From positions 1 to 11,165 of the forward strand of contig CANGSN010000063.1 in the NCBI GenBank assembly GCA_947455805.1: 11,165 nt of DNA, given 5' to 3'. The DNA comes from Planctomycetota bacterium. GTDB taxonomy: Bacteria; Planctomycetota; UBA1135; UBA2386. A program made the translations under genes and the position numbers. The notes under the pieces are model-generated. The model did no database searches, was not told the origin of the DNA, and was given only the letters and a program-made list of their open reading frames with translations. Positions 6,986-11,165 of the stretch are shown in pieces. Position 1 is the stretch's first letter, and every line of letters begins with the position of its first letter.

Positions 6986-7277
6986 ATGAAGGCGGCTGCT
7001 CGGTTCTGGCGGTTCATGGACGACGTTGCGGCGAGTGCAGGCGATGCCTCCGCGACAGCGCTGACGAGCGCGCTGCGGTCCGCGCTGGCGTCCGTGTCGA
7101 TGGCCGATCGACGCCAGTTCTGGTTGCGATACGACGAGGCGACGTGGGCCCTGTACTGCAACGAGCCGGCGTGTGCGGGCCATGATGGACGCGGGGCCGG
7201 CGGGCACGCCGTGGACCAGCAGGTCCGAGTGGCAGCAGCGCTTCCCTGCGCTCTCCCGCTTGTTCGGCGGCCGCTAG
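6986..7277 (+). pseudogene. Small frameshifted gene (unrecognised; faint DUF4240-like pattern)
   Basis: The frame starting at ATG 6986 (MKAAARFWRFMDDVAASAGD and onward) has strong G/C third positions to about 7180 and reads into DRRQFWLRYDEATWALYCNE. After that the bias moves to the next frame (+1), which reads MMDAGPAGTPWTSRSEWQQR, then FPALSRLFGGR, to TAG 7275-7277. Joining the two, by skipping one base near 7160-7185, gives about 96 aa. The N-terminal FW...D...L..L..S....F...Y....LY pattern faintly recalls DUF4240, but its later hallmark residues are absent, so I give no function. Possible explanations are a disabled gene, a sequencing indel, a programmed +1 shift, or two overlapping small genes. 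The stop interlocks with that of the convergent methyltransferase. Confidence 0.45.
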
Positions 7278-8377
7278 CTCTGCGCGAGTCCATCGTTCGC
7301 AACTGCAGCTTCGACGGGCAGCAGTCCCGCCGCCCGCAAGCGCGCGTGCACGTCGCTGCGCGAGGCCACGAACAGGTGCTCGACGTTGCGCAGCCTGCCG
7401 ACCGTACCGACCTTCTCGCCGCGGCCGTTGTGGATGCCGATGCGCGCACCGACGTACCGCGGATGGTCGATCGCCAGCGTGGCGACGTTCGCGCGGCCAC
7501 CCCACAGCGAGCCGAGCACCTCCTCGATCTGCGCGCGCGACACGTAGCCTTCGTCGTTGAACGACACCACGATCGTGCGCGCCGAGCTGCGTTCGAGCAC
7601 GCTGCGCAGCGCCGGCAGGATGCGAACACGGCTGTTGAAGTCGCTCGTGCGTTCCTTGCAGTCGACGCGCTTCTTCGCCTTGCCGTAGACGTCGAGGTGG
7701 TCCCAGCGCACCAGCGACTCCCAGACGTGGTAGTTGCCGAGGTAGCTGTGCTGGTTGTACGGCGGGTCGACGTAGAGCAGATCGCCGTGCAGCTGCTCGG
7801 CGGCGAGCACGGCGTCGAGGCAGTGCGCCTCGCCCTTGCCGCGTTTGGCCGGCGGCAGCACGTCGGGAACGCGCAGGCGCAGGTCCTCGAGTGCGCGCGG
7901 CGCCCACTGCTTCAGGTAGGCCATCTGCACGCCGGTGGTGGAGTCGACGCGATCGGCCGCTTCCATCAGCGCCACCAGCAGCACCGACTCGAGTTCGAAC
8001 GGCAGGCCGGCGTCGGCGATCGCGCTGCGGATGGCGTCGACGCGGGCGCCGTTCTTCGGGTGCAGGTAGCGCGCCGCTTCGCAGTAGGTCGCGGTGAACG
8101 GCCCGGGCGCGCCGGGCAGCCGGTCGAGTGCGGCCAGGTGCTCGGTGGCGGCGGCGAGCACGTCGTCGCGGTCGGCCTGCACGTAGCAGGCGGCGAGGCG
8201 GTGCGCGTAGGCGTTGTGGTCGTTGGCCAGCACGCGGTAGCCGGCGCGCTTCAGGGCGTGGCCGACGCGCGACGTGCCGGCGAACAGGTCGACGACGGTG
8301 CGTACGCTGCGCATCGCCCGCACGACCCGCAGCAGCAGGGGGACGAGGACGCGCTTGGAGCCGAGGTACTTGATCAT
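7274..8377 (-). CDS. D12-class adenine-specific DNA methyltransferase
   Basis: Enzyme of 367 aa predicted to transfer a methyl group from S-adenosylmethionine to N6 of adenine in a short DNA target. The N-terminal IKYLGSKR (2-9) is the motif-X-like start of the D12/Dam class. VVDLFAGTSRVGHAL (28-42) is motif I (AdoMet binding), and LLYVDPPYNQHSYLGNYHVW (200-219) holds catalytic motif IV DPPY (204-207). VVSFNDEG (270-277) is a later conserved strand. It resembles the COG3392 group of adenine methylases. It lacks Dam's compact size (about 280 aa); the extra lies between motifs I and IV, where a target-recognition region would sit. No cognate restriction enzyme gene is adjacent. It could be an orphan or could mark self DNA for the nearby HNH system, but its strand is opposite to that pair. 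The start at 8377 is at the usual family N-terminus; no strong ribosome binding site is seen. Confidence 0.9.
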   Translation of the reverse strand: MIKYLGSKRVLVPLLLRVVRAMRSVRTVVDLFAGTSRVGHALKRAGYRVLANDHNAYAHRLAACYVQADRDDVLAAATEHLAALDRLPGAPGPFTATYCEAARYLHPKNGARVDAIRSAIADAGLPFELESVLLVALMEAADRVDSTTGVQMAYLKQWAPRALEDLRLRVPDVLPPAKRGKGEAHCLDAVLAAEQLHGDLLYVDPPYNQHSYLGNYHVWESLVRWDHLDVYGKAKKRVDCKERTSDFNSRVRILPALRSVLERSSARTIVVSFNDEGYVSRAQIEEVLGSLWGGRANVATLAIDHPRYVGARIGIHNGRGEKVGTVGRLRNVEHLFVASRSDVHARLRAAGLLPVEAAVANDGLAQS

Positions 8378-8426
8378 CCGCGGCGGGGCGCCGGGCCTTT
8401 GGCGATGGCGTGCCGGGAGCGACAGG

Positions 8427-8503
8427 TGGTACGCCCGACAGGAGTTGAACCTGTGACCCCCGCTTTAGGAAAGCGGTGCTCTATCCAACTGAGCTACGGG
8501 CGC
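8427..8503 (-). tRNA. tRNA-Arg (anticodon CCT)
   Basis: On the minus strand a 77-base cloverleaf is complete. The acceptor stem is GCGCCCG/CGGGCGT with a first-position G-U pair. The D-arm reads TAGCTCAGTTGGATAGAGC. The anticodon stem CCGCT/AGCGG encloses loop TTCCTAA with anticodon CCT (complement at 8467-8469). The T-arm is ACAGG-TTCAACT-CCTGT, followed by discriminator A and an encoded CCA. It decodes AGG, a rare codon in such GC-rich genomes. It lies 49 bp upstream of the methyltransferase start on the same strand. Confidence 0.96.
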
Positions 8504-8514
8504 CGAGGGCGCGC

Positions 8515-8545
8515 AGTCTAGCGAGCGTTCGATGCCGCGCGACAA
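8515..8545 (-). promoter_or_regulatory. Candidate promoter of the tRNA-Arg gene
   Basis: On the minus strand TTGTCG (8540-8545) and TAGACT (8515-8520) resemble -35 and -10 boxes, each matching four of six consensus bases. The -10 box ends 11 bases from the tRNA 5' end. The 19-base spacer is longer than ideal, so this is tentative. Confidence 0.35.
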
Positions 8546-8581
8546 GTCCGTGCGGCGGCCGGCCACGGTGCCCGCCTTCGC

Positions 8582-8600
8582 GCCAGCGACGTGCGCTGGC
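8582..8600 (+). promoter_or_regulatory. Hairpin in the sppA leader
   Basis: GCCAGCG and CGCTGGC form a perfect 7-bp stem around a 5-base loop (ACGTG), ending 39 bases before the sppA ATG. A pyrimidine-rich stretch (8602-8639) follows instead of a Shine-Dalgarno. A structural or regulatory role for the leader is possible; nothing more can be read. Confidence 0.35.
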
Positions 8601-8639
8601 ATGCTTCTCCGCCTTCCCGCTCCCCACGACTCCTCCCGC

Positions 8640-10505
8640 ATGCGAACCCCGATCGTGTTGTTCTCTCTCCTCGGTTGCCTCGCCCTGGTGCAGCCTGCGG
8701 TCGCGCAGGACACCGGCGGCAAGCCGGCCGACAGCAAGCAAGCCGCCAAGGCCGGCAAGGGCGACAGGGCCGGGAAGGGCGACAAGGCCGACGCCCCGGC
8801 GAAGCCGCGTGTGCCGTTCCTGCGCCCCGAAGGCGCCTACGCCGATCTCGCCGAGTCCGGCTTCGACGTCACCAGCCTGCTGACCGGCGGCGCCGCGCCG
8901 GCGAAGCCGTTCTTCCCGTTCCTCGACGCGGTGCAGGCGCTGGCGAAACTGCCGGAGACCGAGGTCGTGCTCGACCTGAGCGGTGGGGCTGGATTCAGCC
9001 AGCCGCAGCTGCGCGAAGTCGAGCGCGCACTGCAGGCCGCACGCGCGGCGGGCAAGACGATCACGTGCTACGTCGAGAACGTCGACACCGGCACGTTCCG
9101 GCTGGCGGCGCAGTGCGACCGCATCCTGATGGCCGACATGGGGGCGATGGACATGCGCTCGGCGGCGATGTCGGTGCCGCACTTCAAGGACGCGTTGGAT
9201 CTGCTCGGCGTGCAGGTCGAGGTGACGCGCGTCGGCGCGTTCAAGGGCGCGGTCGAGCCCTACATGCTGCCGACGATGTCGGACCACCTGCGCGCGCACT
9301 ACGAAGCGATGCTGCGCTCGATGAACGACGACTCCGTGCGCGCGATCGCCAGCGGCCGCAAGCTGCAGCCCGAGGTCGTGCGCGCGATGCAGGCCGAGCG
9401 CCTGTTGACGGCGAAGGAGGCGAAGGCGCGCGGCCTCGTCGACCAGCTGGTGCCGTGGAACGGCGCGCAGCGGGCGCTGGCCGCGGTGCGCGGCGACGAG
9501 GCGTTCGACTACGCCGACGTCGGGCCGAAGAAGAAGAAGAAGAAGGAGAGCCTCGACTTCATGTCGCTGATGACCGGCATGTTCTCGGGCGGCAAGAAGG
9601 AGAAGAAGATCGACGAGCCCACGGTCGTGGTCATGCACCTCGCCGGCCAGATCGTCGACGGCGACAAGCCGAGTGCCGGCAGCATGGTCAGCGGTCCGGC
9701 GGTGGCGAAGCTCGACGAGCTCGCGGCCAACGAGCACGTGAAGGGCGTCGTGGTGCGCATCAACTCGCCGGGCGGTTCGGCGACCGCCAGCGAGGCGATC
9801 CGCAACGCGCTCTCGCGCCTCGCGGCGAAGAAGCCGGTGGTGTTCTCCATGGGCGACCTGGCGGCCAGCGGTGGCTACTGGATCACCACGATCGGCCAGC
9901 CGATCCTGGCCGAGGTCGGCACCATCACCGGGTCGATCGGCGTGTTCGGCATGCGCTTCCAGCCCGGCGCGCTGATGCGCCGCCTCGGTGTGCACACCGA
10001 GATCGTGCGCCTCGACGACGGCCCGCTGATGGACGCGATGGACCGGCCGTGGAGCGACGCGGCGCGCGGCCGCATGCAGGCGTTCGTCGACGACATCTAC
10101 GTGCGCTTCCTGCAGAACGTCGCTGCATCGCGCAGCAAGACCACCGAGCAGGTCGACGCCATCGCCGGCGGCCGCGTGTGGTCGGGCCAGCAGGCGGTCG
10201 AGAACGGCCTCGTCGATGCGATCGGCGGCGTCGGCGACGCGATCGCGATGGTGAAGAAGCGCGCCAGCCTCGGCGACGACTTCGAGGTGCGGCACCAGCC
10301 GGAGCCGACGAACTTCGCCGACTCGCTGTTGTCGTCCTTCTTCGACGCGCAGGTCGCGGCCGGCGTCGAGCGCGGTGCCCTGCAGCAGCTGCTCGGCCAG
10401 GTCGGCCACCTCGGCGAGGTGCTCGGCCTGCTGCGCGAAGCGCTCGCCGGCGACGGCTCGGCGAAGGTCTACGCGCTGATGCCGCCCGGCCTGCGCGTTC
10501 GCTGA
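8640..10505 (+). CDS. sppA: Signal peptide peptidase SppA, 67K type (peptidase family S49)
   Basis: Membrane-associated serine protease of 621 aa that degrades cleaved signal peptides after secretion. Residues 1-22 are a signal sequence or anchor (MRTPIVLFSLLGCLALVQPA, then VA). Residues 25-56 are a Lys/Gly/Asp-rich linker. The N-terminal S49 domain (about 95-290) carries the general-base Lys202 in GAFKGAVEPY. The C-terminal S49 domain (about 327-540) carries the nucleophile Ser410 in SMGDLAASGGYW, preceded by INSPGGS (374-380) and followed by GTITGSIGVFGM (427-438). This matches the split Lys/Ser dyad of E. coli SppA (Lys209/Ser409), which is of about the same length. A Lys-rich linker with six consecutive Lys (297-302) joins the domains, and the tail (550-621) is extra helical sequence. 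ATG 8640 is chosen because it starts the signal peptide; there is no Shine-Dalgarno. It converges on the uridine kinase gene. Confidence 0.93.
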   Translation: MRTPIVLFSLLGCLALVQPAVAQDTGGKPADSKQAAKAGKGDRAGKGDKADAPAKPRVPFLRPEGAYADLAESGFDVTSLLTGGAAPAKPFFPFLDAVQALAKLPETEVVLDLSGGAGFSQPQLREVERALQAARAAGKTITCYVENVDTGTFRLAAQCDRILMADMGAMDMRSAAMSVPHFKDALDLLGVQVEVTRVGAFKGAVEPYMLPTMSDHLRAHYEAMLRSMNDDSVRAIASGRKLQPEVVRAMQAERLLTAKEAKARGLVDQLVPWNGAQRALAAVRGDEAFDYADVGPKKKKKKESLDFMSLMTGMFSGGKKEKKIDEPTVVVMHLAGQIVDGDKPSAGSMVSGPAVAKLDELAANEHVKGVVVRINSPGGSATASEAIRNALSRLAAKKPVVFSMGDLAASGGYWITTIGQPILAEVGTITGSIGVFGMRFQPGALMRRLGVHTEIVRLDDGPLMDAMDRPWSDAARGRMQAFVDDIYVRFLQNVAASRSKTTEQVDAIAGGRVWSGQQAVENGLVDAIGGVGDAIAMVKKRASLGDDFEVRHQPEPTNFADSLLSSFFDAQVAAGVERGALQQLLGQVGHLGEVLGLLREALAGDGSAKVYALMPPGLRVR

Positions 10506-10515
10506 ACGGCGTCGA

Positions 10516-10531
10516 GCAGCCGATCGGCTGC
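10516..10531. terminator. Perfect 16-bp palindrome between convergent sppA and udk stops
   Basis: GCAGCCGATCGGCTGC reads the same on both strands and forms a 6-bp GC-rich stem with a GATC loop. It lies in the 31 bp between two convergent stop codons, where a shared bidirectional terminator is expected. There is no T-tract. The central GATC could alternatively be a protein-binding or methylation site. Confidence 0.5.
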
Positions 10532-10536
10532 GCGCG

Positions 10537-11165
10537 TCAGCGCGGCCCCATGCGCCCGCGCAGCGTCGCGACGACGATCGCGGCCCAGTCCGCCGGAGTG
10601 TGTTGCCAGCCGAGCACCAGATCCGCGGTCTCGCGCGCCGGCTCGACGAAGCGCTCGTGCATCGGCCGCACCGTCTCCAGGTACTGCTGCACGACCGACT
10701 CGACCGTGCGCCCGCGCTCGACGATGTCGCGCTGCACGCGGCGCAGGGCGCGCACGTCCGGCGGCGTGTCGACGTAGACGCGCAGGTCGAACGCATCGCG
10801 CAGCTCGGGCACGGCCAGCAGCAGGATGCCCTCGCAGACGATCACCGGCCGCGGCTCGACCCGCTTCGTCGTGCGCGTGCGCGTATGCACCGAGAAGTCG
10901 TAGACCGGCCGCTCGACGGCGCGGCCGCTGCGCAGCGCCGCCACGTGCGCGGCCAGCAGGCCGCTCTCGAGGCTCTCCGGATGGTCGAAGTTGGTCTCGG
11001 CGCGCGCGGCCGGCGGCAGGTGCGACAGGTCCCGGTAGTAGGAGTCGTGGTCGAGCACGGCGCAGGTGTCCTGCCCGAGCAGCCCGACCAGCGCCCGCGT
11101 CAGCGAGGTCTTGCCGCTGCCGGAACCTCCGGCGATGGCGACCGTGAACGGGCGGGCCTGCGTGC
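10537..11165 (-). CDS. udk: Uridine kinase, 5' end beyond the window
   Basis: The 208 C-terminal residues visible belong to the uridine/cytidine kinase family (EC 2.7.1.48), which phosphorylates uridine and cytidine in pyrimidine salvage in the cytoplasm. The Walker A motif AGGSGSGKTS is encoded near 11110-11140. It is followed by LDHDSYYRDLSHLP (substrate-binding Asp and Tyr region), NFDHPESLE, VYDFSVHTRTRT, VIVCEGILLL, the lid-region RVQRDIVERGRT and PMHERFVEP, all in family order. The frame runs open to the window edge. Only the first few residues seem to be missing, because the usual N-terminus starts just before the P-loop strand FTVAIAG. The GTG at 11058 falls inside the domain after the P-loop and is not the real start. 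Confidence 0.92.
   Translation of the reverse strand, partial: TQARPFTVAIAGGSGSGKTSLTRALVGLLGQDTCAVLDHDSYYRDLSHLPPAARAETNFDHPESLESGLLAAHVAALRSGRAVERPVYDFSVHTRTRTTKRVEPRPVIVCEGILLLAVPELRDAFDLRVYVDTPPDVRALRRVQRDIVERGRTVESVVQQYLETVRPMHERFVEPARETADLVLGWQHTPADWAAIVVATLRGRMGPR

Noticed and set aside
6920..8521. A plus-strand open frame of about 530 codons through the methyltransferase region
   Set aside because: Only its first part (from 6986) has coding character; the rest is the reverse shadow of the methyltransferase and tRNA.
8481..10796. A minus-strand open frame of about 770 codons across the tRNA and sppA
   Set aside because: It is antisense to a clear SppA and runs through a tRNA gene; it has low-complexity Arg/Ala sequence and no domain.
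1..11165. CRISPR arrays, insertion sequences or transposase remnants
   Set aside because: No regularly spaced repeats, terminal inverted repeats or transposase motifs were found on either strand.

Overview
The window is about 11.2 kb of very GC-rich bacterial DNA, with almost every codon in the real genes ending in G or C. It carries nine protein genes, one frameshifted small gene and one tRNA. The secreted kelch protein with its 'LTAQ'-type leader, the extended GroES-like protein and the general gene style suggest an environmental Planctomycetota. That placement is an impression from sequence style; no taxonomic marker gene is present.

Left part (1-2871): a secreted seven-bladed kelch-type propeller protein is overlapped by a gene for an XRE helix-turn-helix domain fused to a shikimate-kinase-like domain (the BzdR/BoxR architecture). 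This gene converges on a minus-strand gene for a long GroES-like protein.

Centre (2945-8503): a class II CPD photolyase gene diverges from the GroES-like gene. Behind it is a tightly coupled two-gene unit: an ABC-type AAA ATPase (473 aa) and an HNH nuclease (306 aa) sharing an ATGA overlap. This is the PtuA/PtuB pairing of Septu-type antiphage systems. No reverse transcriptase or other retron part is visible. About 130 bp further on is a small gene of roughly 96 codons whose coding signal jumps frame once. Its stop codon interlocks with that of a convergent D12-class adenine-specific DNA methyltransferase. A tRNA-Arg(CCT) gene on the same strand as the methyltransferase bounds the block on the right. 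A defence-related accessory block next to a tRNA is a reasonable reading, but no attachment repeats or integrase were found.

Right part (8504-11165): a two-domain signal peptide peptidase of the SppA 67K type, with its catalytic Lys and Ser in place, has an unusual pyrimidine-rich leader preceded by a hairpin. It converges on a uridine kinase gene whose 5' end lies beyond the window. A perfect 16-bp palindrome sits between their stop codons.

The ATPase and nuclease should act together against phage or plasmids. The photolyase, GroES-like protein, SppA and uridine kinase look like ordinary host genes. The methyltransferase may be an orphan or may serve the defence block.
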